Translations under genes and position numbers: made by a program
Part shown: piece by piece, positions 35,847 through 46,444 of the stretch
How positions within the stretch are numbered: position 1 is the stretch's first letter
How the letters are laid out: every line of letters begins with the position of its first letter
Assembly (NCBI GenBank): GCA_029061255.1
Contig: JAIDSL010000176.1
Coordinates: 1-46,696 of the forward strand
Length of the DNA: 46,696 bases
Direction: 5' to 3'
From: Muribaculaceae bacterium
Lineage (GTDB): Bacteria; Bacteroidota; Bacteroidia; Bacteroidales; Muribaculaceae
The notes under the pieces: generated by a model
The model's input: the letters and a program-made list of their open reading frames with translations, nothing else
Told to the model about the DNA's origin: nothing
Database searches by the model: none

Positions 35847-37139
35847 TTAGAATTCCTTCAGTTTTTCGGAGATCATGATGGTCTGGGAGCGGTCGGGGCC
35901 TACAGAGATTATGCCGACTTTTGTGCCGGTGAGTTCTTCAATCTTCCTTACGTATGCCTTGGCTGCTTCGGGGAGTTCATCGTAGCTCTTTAGGCCTGTG
36001 ATGTCTTCTTTCCAACCATCCATCTCAATGTAGATAGGCTTGCATTGAGCAAGCTTATGAATTGTGGATGGGGGAGCCATCACTTCCTTTCCGTCGAGTT
36101 CATAACCTACGCAAATCTTCACCTTGTCGAGACCTGAAAGGACATCGAAAAGCATGAGGGCCCAATAGTCGATGCCTGCAAGGCGTGCAGTGTAACGAGC
36201 CACGACTGCATCAAACCATCCGATGCGGCGAGGACGCCCGGTCACAGTGCCATATTCATGGCCGCGCTCACGGATTTCATGAGCAGTCTCGTCGAAGAGC
36301 TCCGTCGGGAAGGGGCCTTCTCCTACGCGAGTGCAGTAAGCCTTTGCTACACCCACGACATTCTCAATCCATTTAGGTGCTATGCCGGCTCCTTGAGAAA
36401 TGCTGGCAGCTGATGGGCAAGAAGATGTGACATAGGGATATGTGCCATGGTCGATGCAAAGCATCATTCCTTGGGCGCCTTCAAAGAGAATCTTGGCGTC
36501 GCTGTGGATAGCGTCGTCGATGAGAAGGCTTGTGTCGCAGATGCGGGGACCAAGCACCTTGGCAATCTCCATATACTGGTCGTAGACCTGCTGATAGTCA
36601 AGCGGTTCGAGACCATACATCTTAAGCTCCATATTTTTGATCTCAAGAGCTGCCTTAAGACGCTCGGCAAAGTATTCAGGGTCGAGAAGATCGCCCATTC
36701 GGAGACCAAGACGAGAGTACTTGTCAGTATATGCAGGACCAATACCCTTTTTAGTAGTGCCGATCTTGGCATCACCCTTCAGGTTCTCGCTTGCTCCATC
36801 GAGCATACTATGCCATGGCATTACCATAGCAGCGCGGTCGGAGATGTAAAGTTGATAATCAGTTATGCCCTGATTGTGAAGTTTCTGGAGTTCTGCAATA
36901 ACAGAAACCGGATTCACTACCATGCCGTTGGCCATCACGTTGACGGTCTTCGGGTTGAAGATTCCCGAAGGAATGCTCTGGAGGGAGTATTTATGCCCGT
37001 CGAACATCACTGAGTGGCCAGCATTGTTGCCACCCTGATAGCGCACTACCATGTCGGCACGGCATGCGAAGTAGTCGGTGATTTTTCCTTTGCCCTCGTC
37101 TCCCCATTGGGATCCGGTGACTACGAGTCTTTCTGACAT
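35847..37139 (-). CDS. purA: Adenylosuccinate synthetase
   Basis: Joins IMP and aspartate using GTP to give adenylosuccinate, the first step toward AMP. The 430-residue product shows the GTP-binding start GSQWGDEGKGK (9-19) with catalytic Asp13, QGGNNAGHSV (His41 region), GTTKKGIGPAYTDK, EGAQGMMLCIDHGTYPYVTSS, and TGRPRRIGWFDAV. The length matches the family. It precedes guaB and follows purB in transcription. Confidence 0.97.
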   Translation of the reverse strand: MSERLVVTGSQWGDEGKGKITDYFACRADMVVRYQGGNNAGHSVMFDGHKYSLQSIPSGIFNPKTVNVMANGMVVNPVSVIAELQKLHNQGITDYQLYISDRAAMVMPWHSMLDGASENLKGDAKIGTTKKGIGPAYTDKYSRLGLRMGDLLDPEYFAERLKAALEIKNMELKMYGLEPLDYQQVYDQYMEIAKVLGPRICDTSLLIDDAIHSDAKILFEGAQGMMLCIDHGTYPYVTSSCPSAASISQGAGIAPKWIENVVGVAKAYCTRVGEGPFPTELFDETAHEIRERGHEYGTVTGRPRRIGWFDAVVARYTARLAGIDYWALMLFDVLSGLDKVKICVGYELDGKEVMAPPSTIHKLAQCKPIYIEMDGWKEDITGLKSYDELPEAAKAYVRKIEELTGTKVGIISVGPDRSQTIMISEKLKEF

Positions 37140-37164
37140 ATTAATTTAAAATTTACTGTATCGC

Positions 37165-37185
37165 GGACGCACGAGCCGTGCGTCC
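37165..37185. repeat. Dispersed palindrome in the purB-purA spacer
   Basis: GGACGCACGAGCCGTGCGTCC, the same palindrome found twice at 32572-32669. It lies in the 63-bp gap between the purB stop and the purA... start region on the minus strand, where it would form a hairpin in the message. Confidence 0.8.
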
Positions 37186-37202
37186 CTACCAGTTATTTGT
37201 GA

Positions 37203-38498
37203 TTATTCGATATTGTTGCGTTTGTAGATGTAGTCTACGTTTTTGAGATAATAATCCAGAGTGAAGCAGGCTTCGAGCTCTTCGGGGGTGAGCATCTCCA
37301 TGACTGCAGGAGTCTGGAGAAGAAGGTCCTTGTAGTTGCTGCCTGTTGCCATTGCCTTCATTGCCACAGGTTGAACAGTGTCGTATGCCTGCTCGCGAAC
37401 CCAACCCTTGCCGATAAGGGCATTCATCACGCGCTGCGCGAAGATAACGCCATTTGTCATGTAGATATCTGCCATCATCTTGTCTTCGAAGATGGTAAGG
37501 TTTTCGAGGATACCCATCATGCGATTGAGCATATAGTCGAGAAGGATAGTGGCATCAGGCATGATGATGCGCTCTGTGGCAGAGTGAGAGATGTCACGTT
37601 CGTGCCAAAGGGCAACGTTCTCATATGCAGTAGCCATATATCCACGCATCACGCGGGCGCAGCCGCAGATGTTCTCGCTGCCGATAGGGTTACGCTTGTG
37701 GGGCATAGCGCTTGACCCTTTCTGACCCTTTCCGAAAGCTTCCTCCACTTCATGCACCTCGGTGCGCTGAAGGTTGCGGACCTCCATAGCCATCTGCTCA
37801 AGGCTTGAGGCGATGAGAGCGAGGGTTGCCATATAATAAGCGTGGCGGTCACGCTGGATCACCTGGGTGGAGATATCGGCGGAGTTGATGCCAAGGTGCT
37901 CGCATACGTAATCCTGAATGAATGGAGGAATGTTTGCAAAGTTACCGACTGCACCGCTAAGCTTGCCAACTTCCACACCGGCAGCCGCCAATTTGAAGCG
38001 CTCGATGTTGCGTTTCATTTCTGCCAACCAGAGAACCCATTTAAGACCAAAGCTTGTGATATCAGCATGGATGCCGTGGGTCCGTCCGATGCAGGGTTGG
38101 TTTTTAAAGCGGATAGCCTGCTTCTTGAGCATCTCGCAGAATTTTTCAAGGTCTTCCTTGATGATTTCGTCTGCCTGCTTGAAGAGATATCCATTTGCTG
38201 TGTCAACAACATCGGTTGATGTAAGGCCATAGTGTACCCATTTTCTTTCTTCGCCAAGGCTTTCGCTGACGGCGCGGGTGAATGCCACAACATCGTGGCG
38301 TGTCTGCACTTCGATTTCCTTGATTCTGTCAATGTCGAAGGTTGCCTTGTCCCAGAGTTTCTTTACGTCTTCCTCCGGAATTACCCCAAGTTTGCTCCAA
38401 GCTTCAGCAGCGAGGATCTCAACTTTAAGATAGGCATCAAATTTATTTTTTTCAGTCCAGACGCGACGCATCACGTCTCTTCCATATCTGTCGGTCAT
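37203..38498 (-). CDS. purB: Adenylosuccinate lyase
   Basis: Fumarase/aspartase-superfamily lyase that acts twice in purine synthesis, releasing fumarate from SAICAR and from adenylosuccinate. The 431-residue product shows [22 protein letters not shown] (90-100), GRTHGIHAD with His141, and the superfamily signature [10 protein letters not shown] (262-271). The length and motifs match the bacterial 430-residue type. It lies between purD and purA. Its leader has 7-bp and 10-bp tandem repeats. Confidence 0.97.
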   Translation of the reverse strand: MTDRYGRDVMRRVWTEKNKFDAYLKVEILAAEAWSKLGVIPEEDVKKLWDKATFDIDRIKEIEVQTRHDVVAFTRAVSESLGEERKWVHYGLTSTDVVDTANGYLFKQADEIIKEDLEKFCEMLKKQAIRFKNQPCIGRTHGIHADITSFGLKWVLWLAEMKRNIERFKLAAAGVEVGKLSGAVGNFANIPPFIQDYVCEHLGINSADISTQVIQRDRHAYYMATLALIASSLEQMAMEVRNLQRTEVHEVEEAFGKGQKGSSAMPHKRNPIGSENICGCARVMRGYMATAYENVALWHERDISHSATERIIMPDATILLDYMLNRMMGILENLTIFEDKMMADIYMTNGVIFAQRVMNALIGKGWVREQAYDTVQPVAMKAMATGSNYKDLLLQTPAVMEMLTPEELEACFTLDYYLKNVDYIYKRNNIE

Positions 38499-38501
38499 TA
38501 T

Positions 38502-38522
38502 TTGGTTGTTGGTTGTTGGTTG
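38502..38522. repeat. Three 7-bp TTGGTTG repeats upstream of purB
   Basis: Three exact in-phase units directly before the purB start codon, followed by a decayed GTTGTGTGG. They are adjacent to the 10-bp array at 38536-38585. Confidence 0.75.
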
Positions 38523-38535
38523 GTTGTGTGGTTTT

Positions 38536-38585
38536 CATGATAAATCATGATGTAACATGATGAATCATGATTTATCATGAAATAA
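38536..38585. repeat. Five 10-bp CATGAT-type repeats between purD and purB
   Basis: Units CATGATAAAT, CATGATGTAA, CATGATGAAT, CATGATTTAT, CATGAAATAA. Each includes or overlaps the palindrome TCATGA, so the array can also fold on itself. It ends 13 bp before the purD stop codon. Confidence 0.85.
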
Positions 38586-38598
38586 ATGCTATTTTCAA

Positions 38599-39936
38599 TC
38601 AGAGTACTTGCTTGCCGATGTCGGAGCGGAAGAAGAGGTCTTCGCGGGTCGACTTCTTGATGTCGGCATAGGCGTTGGCAGCTGCTTCCTCGAGAGTCTT
38701 GCCTTTGCCTGTCACCATGGCTACGCGGCCGCCGGCGCTAAGGAGCTTGCCGTCTTTTACGGCTGTGCCCATATGGAAGACCTTGGAGCAACCGTCGAAG
38801 TCGAGCTCAACACCTTTTTTATAGCTCCCTGGGTAGCCTTCAGATGCGAGCACTACACCGAGACAAGCATCGTCGCTCCATCTGGTCTCATGGTCGGCAG
38901 AGTCGATTGCCGCGTCGAAAAGATCGTAGATGTCGCTTTCAAGGCGAGGAAGCACAACCTCTGTCTCAGGATCACCGAAGCGGGCATTGAACTCGATAAC
39001 CTTAGGCCCATCTTTAGTCAGGATAAGACCACCGTAGAGAATGCCGGTGTAGTCTATTCCCTCGTCGGCAAGGCCATCGGCAGTGCGCTGAAGAATCTCT
39101 TTAAGTGCTTTTTCACGTACCTCTTCGCTGATGAAGGGGAGAGGTGAGTAAGCTCCCATGCCACCTGTGTTGGGACCCTTGTCGCCATCGTAGGCACGCT
39201 TATGATCTTGAGCGAGAGCGAGTGGATAAACCTTTCTTCCACCTACAGCACACATGAAAGAGAACTCCGGGCCATCAAGGAATTCCTCGATAAGCACACG
39301 TCCCTGACCGAACGCTGAGTCAAGGAGCATGTCCTTCAATGCGGCATCAGCCTCTTCACGAGTAGCGGCAACCACAACCCCTTTCCCTGCAGCAAGACCG
39401 TCGTATTTAATAACGGTAGGAAGAGGAAGGGATTCCGCATAAGCTTTTGCATCCTCGTATTTGTCGAAACTCTTGTAGAAACCGGTAGGAACCCCATATT
39501 TCTCCATAATTTCTTTTGCAAATTCCTTGCTTGACTCTATGCGTGCACCAGCCTTTGTGGGACCAAATATACGGAGACCCTCAGCTTTAAAAGCATCAGC
39601 GACACCAGCGGCGAGTGAGGCCTCGGGGCCGACTACTGTGAGATCCACATGCTTTTCTTTTGCAAAATCCACAAGATCCCGGATGTCTGTCACGCCAATA
39701 GGAACGCAGGTGGCGTGCTTGGCCATGCCTGGATTGCCCGGGCATGCATAGATCTTCTGCACGCGTGGACTGCGCGAGAGGGCATCGACAATGGCGTGTT
39801 CGCGACCACCACTGCCAATCACCATCACCGTCTTTCCGGGGCGTATTTCCTCTTCCCGGCCGGGCTGCATATTCGGCACCTGAAATTGATTTTCCTGTGG
39901 AGGAACGGCTTCGCTGTATAAATGATGAAGTTCCAT
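38599..39936 (-). CDS. purD: Phosphoribosylamine-glycine ligase (GAR synthetase)
   Basis: ATP-grasp ligase joining phosphoribosylamine and glycine. The core begins at VMVIGSGGREHA (37-48), followed by YACPGNPGM, VVGPEASLAAGVAD, the ATP-grasp region with VIKYDGLAAGKGVVVA, and NARFGDPETEVVLPRL. The start at 39936, six bases after the purH stop, gives 445 residues and about 35 extra residues ahead of the normal start. That extra piece (rich in Glu, Gln and Pro) has no known role. A start at Met23 (39870) is possible, but the tight spacing favours the longer form. Confidence 0.95.
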   Translation of the reverse strand: MELHHLYSEAVPPQENQFQVPNMQPGREEEIRPGKTVMVIGSGGREHAIVDALSRSPRVQKIYACPGNPGMAKHATCVPIGVTDIRDLVDFAKEKHVDLTVVGPEASLAAGVADAFKAEGLRIFGPTKAGARIESSKEFAKEIMEKYGVPTGFYKSFDKYEDAKAYAESLPLPTVIKYDGLAAGKGVVVAATREEADAALKDMLLDSAFGQGRVLIEEFLDGPEFSFMCAVGGRKVYPLALAQDHKRAYDGDKGPNTGGMGAYSPLPFISEEVREKALKEILQRTADGLADEGIDYTGILYGGLILTKDGPKVIEFNARFGDPETEVVLPRLESDIYDLFDAAIDSADHETRWSDDACLGVVLASEGYPGSYKKGVELDFDGCSKVFHMGTAVKDGKLLSAGGRVAMVTGKGKTLEEAAANAYADIKKSTREDLFFRSDIGKQVL

Positions 39937-39942
39937 AGATGA

Positions 39943-41472
39943 TCAATGTTTGAAGTGGCGCATACCTGTGAAGAGCATGGTCAGGCCTTTTTCGTTGGCT
40001 TTGTCGATAGATTCCTGATCGCGGATTGATCCGCCTGGCTGGACGATAGCAGTGACACCCTTGTCGGCAACGAGTTCAACTGTATCGCCGAAAGGAAGGA
40101 AACCGTCGCTTCCGAGCACGAGACCGTCAGTGTTGCCTGATGCGAGAGCCTGCTCAAGGGCAATGTCGGCTGATCCGACACGGTTCATCTGACCGGCACC
40201 AACACCAAGAGTCATGCCTCCCTTTACGATAACGATGGCATTGCTCTTGACATGCTTCACTATGCGCCAAGCAAAGTTCATGTCCTTCAGTTCCTGCTCA
40301 GTAGGTTTCTTTTCAGTGACTGTCATGTCGGCAACCACATCTTTTGTAGTGGTATCAGCATCCTGAACGAGAAGTCCACCGTTGATGCCTACATACTGAC
40401 GCTGAGCCTCCTTGCTTCCATCCATCTTCACTTCAAGCACGCGGAGGTTTTTCTTTGTCTTCAGGAGTTCGAGAGCGTCTTCGTCGAAGGCCGGTGCCAT
40501 CACGATTTCAAGGAAAATAGGTTTCATGGCCTTTGCCACCTCAAGAGTGAGAGGACGGTTCATAGCCACAATACCACCGTAGATGCTTACCTTATCAGCC
40601 TCATAAGCCTTATTCCAGGCTTCTTCGATAGTGGCGCCTACTGCAGCCCCGCAGGGATTCATATGCTTAAGGCCAACGCAGAATGGCTCGTCAAACTCGC
40701 GAACGATATTCAGGGCGGCATTTGCATCCTGGATGTTGTTGTAGCTAAGTTCCTTGCCATTCAGCTGCTTGGCGTTGAGGAGTGAGTAAGATTCTTCTTC
40801 CGGAGCCTTGTAGAGGGCAGCCTTCTGGTGGGGATTTTCTCCGTAGCGGAGAGTCTGTACGCGGTCGAAAGAAAGGAAGAGTTTTTCTTCCAAGCCGGCT
40901 TTCTCGCGCATATAGGTGGCAATGTGGCTGTCGTACAAGGCTGTGTGGGTGTATGCTTTAGCTGAAAGCTTGAAGCGAGTCTCAAGTGTGGTGTCGCCGG
41001 TAGCCCGGATCTCTTCGATAATCTTGTCGTAGTCGTCAGGATCACAAACTACAGTAACTGATGCGAAGTTCTTGGCAGCGCTACGGAGCATGGAGGGACC
41101 GCCTATGTCGATATTCTCGACAGCGTCGGCAAGTGTGACACCCTCTTTAGCGATGGTAGCCTCAAAAGGATAGAGGTTTACACATACCATCTCAATGGTT
41201 TCAATACCGTTGGCTGCTATTTCAGCCATATGTTCAGGTACATCGCGGCGAGCGAGCAAACCGCCATGAACCTTAGGGTGAAGTGTCTTCACCCGGCCTT
41301 CGCATATCTCGGGAAATCCGGTCACATCACTGATGTTGATGATCTTAAGTCCAGCATCGCGGAGTGCTTTCATAGTGCCTCCAGTAGCGATGATCTCCCA
41401 TCCCATTTCCTGAAGCTGGCGTGCGAATTCTACCACGCCGCGCTTGTCGCTGACGCTAATAAGTGCTCTCAT
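39943..41472 (-). CDS. purH: Bifunctional AICAR formyltransferase / IMP cyclohydrolase
   Basis: Catalyses the last two steps to IMP. The 509-residue protein has an N-terminal MGS-like cyclohydrolase domain (about 1-195: ALISVSDKRG, ATGGT, TLHPKVHGGLLA, NIDIGGPSMLRSAAKN). The C-terminal AICAR transformylase has LRYGENPHQKAALY and the catalytic Lys269-His270 in GLKHMNPCGAA, ending MRHFKH. It lies between purM and purD. Confidence 0.97.
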   Translation of the reverse strand: MRALISVSDKRGVVEFARQLQEMGWEIIATGGTMKALRDAGLKIINISDVTGFPEICEGRVKTLHPKVHGGLLARRDVPEHMAEIAANGIETIEMVCVNLYPFEATIAKEGVTLADAVENIDIGGPSMLRSAAKNFASVTVVCDPDDYDKIIEEIRATGDTTLETRFKLSAKAYTHTALYDSHIATYMREKAGLEEKLFLSFDRVQTLRYGENPHQKAALYKAPEEESYSLLNAKQLNGKELSYNNIQDANAALNIVREFDEPFCVGLKHMNPCGAAVGATIEEAWNKAYEADKVSIYGGIVAMNRPLTLEVAKAMKPIFLEIVMAPAFDEDALELLKTKKNLRVLEVKMDGSKEAQRQYVGINGGLLVQDADTTTKDVVADMTVTEKKPTEQELKDMNFAWRIVKHVKSNAIVIVKGGMTLGVGAGQMNRVGSADIALEQALASGNTDGLVLGSDGFLPFGDTVELVADKGVTAIVQPGGSIRDQESIDKANEKGLTMLFTGMRHFKH

Positions 41473-41536
41473 TATTTTGTTGTTTATTATTTTGTTGTTT
41501 ATAAAGTTTAAGAGGTTTATAAAGTTTAGAAGGTTT
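41471..41536. repeat. 15-bp and 9-bp tandem repeats in the purM-purH spacer
   Basis: Two exact copies of ATTATTTTGTTGTTT (41471-41485 and 41486-41500) overlap the purH start codon region. They are followed by 9-bp units ATAAAGTTT, AAGAGGTTT, ATAAAGTTT, AGAAGGTTT (41501-41536). The remaining spacer to 41608 contains opposite-strand counterparts (AACTTATAA, ACCATTTAA, ACCTAATAA, ACTTCTTAA), so the spacer can fold back on itself. Confidence 0.8.
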
Positions 41537-41608
41537 GGCTGGCAGGATTATAAAGTTTAGGCTGTTTAAGCCATAAAACTTATAAACCATTTAAACCTAA
41601 TAAACTTC

Positions 41609-42634
41609 TTAAACTATCTCAACGCCGGGCTTATCTGTGATCTTTCCGATGACTGAGGCTTTTTCGCCGTGGCGCTCGAGGATCTCGATGGCTTTTGGGG
41701 CATCTTTTTCGTCGACTGCCAACACCATGCCGATGCCCATGTTGAAGATATTGAACATCTCACGGTGTGGGACCTTACCGTATTTCTCGAGAAGACGGAA
41801 CACGGGAAGGATTTCCCATGAACCTTCTTTTACCTCTATGCCCTGTCCGTCGTGGAGGATACGAGGGATATTTTCGTCGAAGCCACCGCCAGTGATATGC
41901 GCAACGCCATGGACATCAACGTTACGGATAACGTCGAGGACAGGTTTCACATAGATGCGGGTCGGAGTGAGAAGCAGTTCCCCTAAGGTCTTGTCGGCTG
42001 TCTCCTCATATTTCTTGTCGAATTCAAGCCCGGCATCAGCCACAATCTTGCGGACAAGAGAGAAACCGTTGGAGTGAACTCCTGAAGAAGCGATGCCGAC
42101 GAGAACGTCGCCGGTCTTCACCTTGCTTCCATCTATAAGATTGCATCGGTCTACAGCTCCCACTGTGAAGCCAGCGATGTCGTAGTCACCGGGTTGGTAC
42201 ATTCCCGGCATCTCGGCAGTCTCACCGCCAATAAGCGCACAGCCTGCCTGACGGCATCCTTCAGCGACGCCGGAGACGATAGCTTCCACTACGGCAGGTT
42301 CGTTTTTGCCTACTGCAACGTAGTCGAGGAAGAAAAGGGGCTCTGCACCCTGGGCGAGGACATCGTTGACACACATTGCCACGGCATCGATGCCGATTGT
42401 GTCATGCTTGTCGACAGCAAAAGCGATTTTCAGTTTTGTGCCTACGCCATCGGTGCCGCTTACGAGGATCGGTTCCTTATATCCGAGGCTTGCAAGATCG
42501 AACATGCCTCCGAAAGCACCGATGTTGCCCATGACCCCGGGGCGATTGGTGCTTGCCACATGCTTCTTGATGCGGCTTACCACTTCATATCCGGCTTCGA
42601 GATTCACGCCGGAGGCTTCATATGATTTAGCCAT
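41609..42634 (-). CDS. purM: Phosphoribosylformylglycinamidine cyclo-ligase (AIR synthetase)
   Basis: Closes the imidazole ring from FGAM using ATP. From the ATG at 42634 ([15 protein letters not shown], the usual family start; upstream codons would overlap the purL end) the product is 341 residues. Seen: [11 protein letters not shown] (59-69), [36 protein letters not shown] and [14 protein letters not shown]. The gap to purL is only 16 bp. Confidence 0.97.
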   Translation of the reverse strand: MAKSYEASGVNLEAGYEVVSRIKKHVASTNRPGVMGNIGAFGGMFDLASLGYKEPILVSGTDGVGTKLKIAFAVDKHDTIGIDAVAMCVNDVLAQGAEPLFFLDYVAVGKNEPAVVEAIVSGVAEGCRQAGCALIGGETAEMPGMYQPGDYDIAGFTVGAVDRCNLIDGSKVKTGDVLVGIASSGVHSNGFSLVRKIVADAGLEFDKKYEETADKTLGELLLTPTRIYVKPVLDVIRNVDVHGVAHITGGGFDENIPRILHDGQGIEVKEGSWEILPVFRLLEKYGKVPHREMFNIFNMGIGMVLAVDEKDAPKAIEILERHGEKASVIGKITDKPGVEIV

Positions 42635-42650
42635 TGTTATGCGTTTTACT

Positions 42651-45600
42651 TTATACGTTTTGCGTTTTAAAATATCGGATTGCGTTGGCAAAGAGGTTTT
42701 GGCGCTTGTCGCCGGCTATGTTCTTGAAGAGGCCGTCGTCATAACGCTCGGAATGACCCATCTTGCCCAGTATCTGACCGTCGGGGCTGATTATGCCTTC
42801 GATGGCGTCGGTGGATCCGTTGGGGTTGAAGGGGCTTGTCATTGTGGCATTTCCGGCAGCGTCGGCATACTGGAATGCGATCTGGCCTGCCTCTGCAAGA
42901 CGCTTTACGAGCTCGGGGCTGGCAGTGAACTTACCTTCACCGTGCGATACCGCGATTGAATGGAGTTGCCCAATCGAGAATCCGTCGAGCCAAGGAGAAG
43001 CAATACTTCCTACACGCGTGACGGCTATCTGGGAGATATGCCTGTTGATGTCATTACGGAACAGGGTAGGACTTTCAGCTGAAAGCTCACCGATTTTGCC
43101 GAATGGCAGAAGACCTGACTTCACGAGCGCTTGGAAACCATTGCAGATACCTATTACGAGACCACCTCGTTTAAGAAGACGCTCGATGGCTTCTTTCACT
43201 GCGTCATTCATGATGACACTTGCAATGAACTTGCCGCTTCCGTCCGGTTCGTCGCCAAGAGAGAACCCGCCACTGAATGCCAAGATGTGGCATTCGTCGA
43301 TCATCTTTGCCATTGTGGCGACTGATTCGCGTGTCTGCTCAGGAGTGAGGTTACAGAATACACTCGTGGTGCACTCTGCTCCTTCACGGCTGAAGGCGCG
43401 GATCATATCGTAGTCGCAGTTGGTGCCCGGGAAGACAGGGAGGTAAACCACCGGATGCTCTACAGGCTCACCCTTCCATACTGTCTTATTCTCGCCGGAT
43501 GAGGCATTTTCAGCAACACCCTTTGTGTCGGCATGGTCAGGATAAATTTCATTGAATCGAGCGCTGTTGGCTTCCTTGAGAAGGAATATTTCCTTCTTAT
43601 TGCCATTGATATCAAGGATGGGGTCGGCAATAGTGGCACCAATAGACTGATATTCGCTTCCGAGTTTCTCAGCACTTTCCACAAGGATTGCGCCATAGTT
43701 CCACTTATAGAGATCAGCTTCCGGATATTCGATTATTGCTCCTATTTCATTGCCGAAGCTCATCTTTGCCACTGCTTCGCCGAGTCCGCCGAATCCGAGG
43801 GCATAAGCAGCTTTAATGCGGCCAGCCTTAATGTCTTCATGAATGGCCGCAAAGTTCTTTTTCAGTTTGTCGGTGTCAGGCATTCCGTTGGGAAGAGGTT
43901 TTGCCTCGAGCAGATACAGTGTGTCGCCGGCTTCCTTGAATTCAGGGCTTATCACATCTCTTGCATCCACTGGCACAATGCCAAAGGCAATAAGGGTAGG
44001 AGGAACAGAAATATCGGCGAATGTGCCGCTCATGGAATCCTTGCCGCCGATGGATGGAAGACCAAACTCCTTCTGCATCTTGAGTGCTCCGAGAAGTGCT
44101 GCGGCAGGTTTGCCCCACGACTTGTCGGTGTGCATACGTTCGAAATATTCCTGATAGGAGAAACGCATGCGTGAGGTGTCGCCACCGGCGGCTGCCACTT
44201 TAGCTACAGCCTCAACCACTGCGAACGCTGCGCCATGATAGGGGCTCCATTCGCTGATGAATGGATTGAAACCATAAGCCATCATGCTTGCGGTGTTGGT
44301 AAATCCGCCGGTAGGAAGTTTCTGGACGCTCACCTGAGTCTCTGTGCCTTGAGTCTTTCCACCGAACGGCATAAGCACTGTGGAAGCGCCGATGGTGGAA
44401 TCAAACATCTCGATAAGGCCTTTCTGAGAAGTCACATTGTCGTCGGCAAGCATCTCTTCAAAAGAAGAATGAGCCTTATGAGGCATTTCCGGAGAAACTG
44501 CACCAATCTTCACGGAAGCCTTGCGTGTGGCACCTGCAGAGTCGATGAATTCACGGCTCAGGTCTGCCACAACCTCTCCATTCATCATCATGCGCATGCG
44601 TCCGCGGTCGGTCACGTCAGCTACGTGAGTCACCTCAAGGTTTTCCTCATGGCAATATTTGATGAACTCTTCCATGTCTTTCTTCTCAACCACGACGCTC
44701 ATGCGCTCCTGGCTCTCGCTGATGGCGAGCTCTGTAGCATTCAAGCCACTGTATTTCACAGGAACGCGGTCAAGATAGATGTCGAGGCCATCGGCAAGCT
44801 CACCGATTGCCACGCTGACACCGCCGGCGCCGAAGTCGTTTGACTTCTTGATGAGCCGGGTCACCTCCGGACGATGGAAGAGGCGTTCGATCTTGCGCTC
44901 TTCAGGAGCGTTACCCTTCTGAACCTCACTGCCGCACTGCTCAAGGGAGCTCACGTTGTGCTCCTTGCTTGATCCGGTGGCGCCACCGATGCCGTCGCGA
45001 CCTGTGCGGCCACCAAACATCAGGATCACATCGCCGGCGGCGGGACGCTCACGGCGTACATCGGCTTGCTTCACTGCACCTACCACAGCACCTACTTCAA
45101 GGCGCTTTGCGACGTAGTTGGGATGGAAAATCTCGCGGACATGTGTCGTGGCAAGACCTATCTGATTGCCATAGCTGCTGTAGCCGGCAGCTGCACGCTT
45201 GGAGATCACACGCTGTGGAAGCTTGCCATTCATGGTCTCACTGACGGGCTTGTAGATGTCGCCGGCACCGGTCACACGCATGGCCTGATATACGTAGCTG
45301 CGGCCACTCAGCGGGTCGCGGATGGCACCGCCAAGACATGTGGATGCACCGCCGAATGGTTCGATTTCAGTGGGGTGATTGTGGGTTTCATTCTTGAACA
45401 TGAGAAGCCACTTCTCCTTCTCCCCATTTTCGGTGTCAACATCAATAACGATAGAGCAGGCATTGTTTTCCTCGCTCTCCTCCTGATCGTCGAGAATCCC
45501 TTTTGCCTTGAGCCAGCGGGCCCCTATGCATGCAAGATCCATCAGACAAAGGCGTTTTTCTTCCCTGCCCAGGTCCTTGCGCATCTGCTTGTACAGGTCG

Positions 45601-46343
45601 AGAGATGCCTTTATGTCGTCAGCCACCAGACTATCTTCCACCTCAATATCGGTGAGTTCAGTCATGAATGTAGTGTGGCGGCAGTGGTCGCTCCAGTATG
45701 TGTCGAGAATCCTGAGTTCAGTCTCTCTTGGATCTCTTCCTTCCTCTTTGAAATAGTCTACCACGGTCATGAGGTCGGCATCGTTCATAGCAAGTCCCAT
45801 TTCCTTAATGAAAGCGGGAGCCGACTCGAGAGTGATGTCGCGGAATCCTTCGAGCACCTTCACCGGAGATGCCGTGGCGCGCTCGGGAGGACAGAGCACT
45901 GTCATGTCTTTCTTACGAGACTCGACGGCGTTGATGGTATAGTGGGCTATCTTTTCAAGATCCTCTTCCGAGACACCATCGTCGAAGATCATGAGTCTTG
46001 CGCTGCGAATCTCAGCTTCAGATGCAGGATCGATAAGTTTTACGCAGTCTTCTGCAGAAGAAGCACGCTGGTCGAACTGCCCGGGCAGGCATTCTACCGC
46101 GAGATATTTTTTACCTGTAAGATCAAAGTCCTCGACCACGGTATCGGTAGCGGGCTCGCCAAAGACACGGTATTTAGCTTCTTCCACGAGTGCGGGATCG
46201 GCGTTGAAGACATCATATACGCAAATGAGACGCAAATCCTTGATGTCAAGACCGAGGTTTTCATTGAGTTCCCGACGGAGACTATCGGCTTCTACCCTGT
46301 AGGCGCCGCTTTTCTCCACGAAAATTCGTTTGTTCTGGTTCAT
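42651..46343 (-). CDS. purL: Phosphoribosylformylglycinamidine synthase, large single-chain form
   Basis: Converts FGAR to FGAM with glutamine and ATP. The 1230-residue chain is the large fused form: a PurS-like N-terminal domain, a linker with [13 protein letters not shown], two AIRS-type halves ([34 protein letters not shown]), and a class I amidotransferase domain over the last about 260 residues. The latter has [12 protein letters not shown], the catalytic Cys in GICNGFQ, and SHGEGKF. No separate purQ or purS is needed. It lies between purE and purM. Confidence 0.97.
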   Translation of the reverse strand: MNQNKRIFVEKSGAYRVEADSLRRELNENLGLDIKDLRLICVYDVFNADPALVEEAKYRVFGEPATDTVVEDFDLTGKKYLAVECLPGQFDQRASSAEDCVKLIDPASEAEIRSARLMIFDDGVSEEDLEKIAHYTINAVESRKKDMTVLCPPERATASPVKVLEGFRDITLESAPAFIKEMGLAMNDADLMTVVDYFKEEGRDPRETELRILDTYWSDHCRHTTFMTELTDIEVEDSLVADDIKASLDLYKQMRKDLGREEKRLCLMDLACIGARWLKAKGILDDQEESEENNACSIVIDVDTENGEKEKWLLMFKNETHNHPTEIEPFGGASTCLGGAIRDPLSGRSYVYQAMRVTGAGDIYKPVSETMNGKLPQRVISKRAAAGYSSYGNQIGLATTHVREIFHPNYVAKRLEVGAVVGAVKQADVRRERPAAGDVILMFGGRTGRDGIGGATGSSKEHNVSSLEQCGSEVQKGNAPEERKIERLFHRPEVTRLIKKSNDFGAGGVSVAIGELADGLDIYLDRVPVKYSGLNATELAISESQERMSVVVEKKDMEEFIKYCHEENLEVTHVADVTDRGRMRMMMNGEVVADLSREFIDSAGATRKASVKIGAVSPEMPHKAHSSFEEMLADDNVTSQKGLIEMFDSTIGASTVLMPFGGKTQGTETQVSVQKLPTGGFTNTASMMAYGFNPFISEWSPYHGAAFAVVEAVAKVAAAGGDTSRMRFSYQEYFERMHTDKSWGKPAAALLGALKMQKEFGLPSIGGKDSMSGTFADISVPPTLIAFGIVPVDARDVISPEFKEAGDTLYLLEAKPLPNGMPDTDKLKKNFAAIHEDIKAGRIKAAYALGFGGLGEAVAKMSFGNEIGAIIEYPEADLYKWNYGAILVESAEKLGSEYQSIGATIADPILDINGNKKEIFLLKEANSARFNEIYPDHADTKGVAENASSGENKTVWKGEPVEHPVVYLPVFPGTNCDYDMIRAFSREGAECTTSVFCNLTPEQTRESVATMAKMIDECHILAFSGGFSLGDEPDGSGKFIASVIMNDAVKEAIERLLKRGGLVIGICNGFQALVKSGLLPFGKIGELSAESPTLFRNDINRHISQIAVTRVGSIASPWLDGFSIGQLHSIAVSHGEGKFTASPELVKRLAEAGQIAFQYADAAGNATMTSPFNPNGSTDAIEGIISPDGQILGKMGHSERYDDGLFKNIAGDKRQNLFANAIRYFKTQNV

Positions 46344-46347
46344 ATAT

Positions 46348-46410
46348 GGTTTAATAAGTTTAAATAGTCTAAGGGTTTTTGATAGTTTAAATGGTTTAAA
46401 CAGTTTAAAC
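46348..46410. repeat. Seven 9-bp tandem repeats upstream of purL
   Basis: In-phase units GGTTTAATA, AGTTTAAAT, AGTCTAAGG, GTTTTTGAT, AGTTTAAAT, GGTTTAAAC, AGTTTAAAC. The consensus (A/G)GTTTAAA(T/C) is the same as in the guaB leader. Opposite-strand matches (AAACTTCCT, AAACTTGTT) follow up to the purE stop. Confidence 0.85.
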
Positions 46411-46444
46411 TTTTGTAAACTTCCTAAACTTGTTAAGCTTCAAC

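Noticed and set aside
45066..46367. Long open frame on the plus strand opposite purL (433 codons), and a similar one opposite guaB (34688-35551)
   Set aside because: Both lie entirely within highly conserved purine genes on the other strand and have no family features or start signals. They are shadows of codon use.
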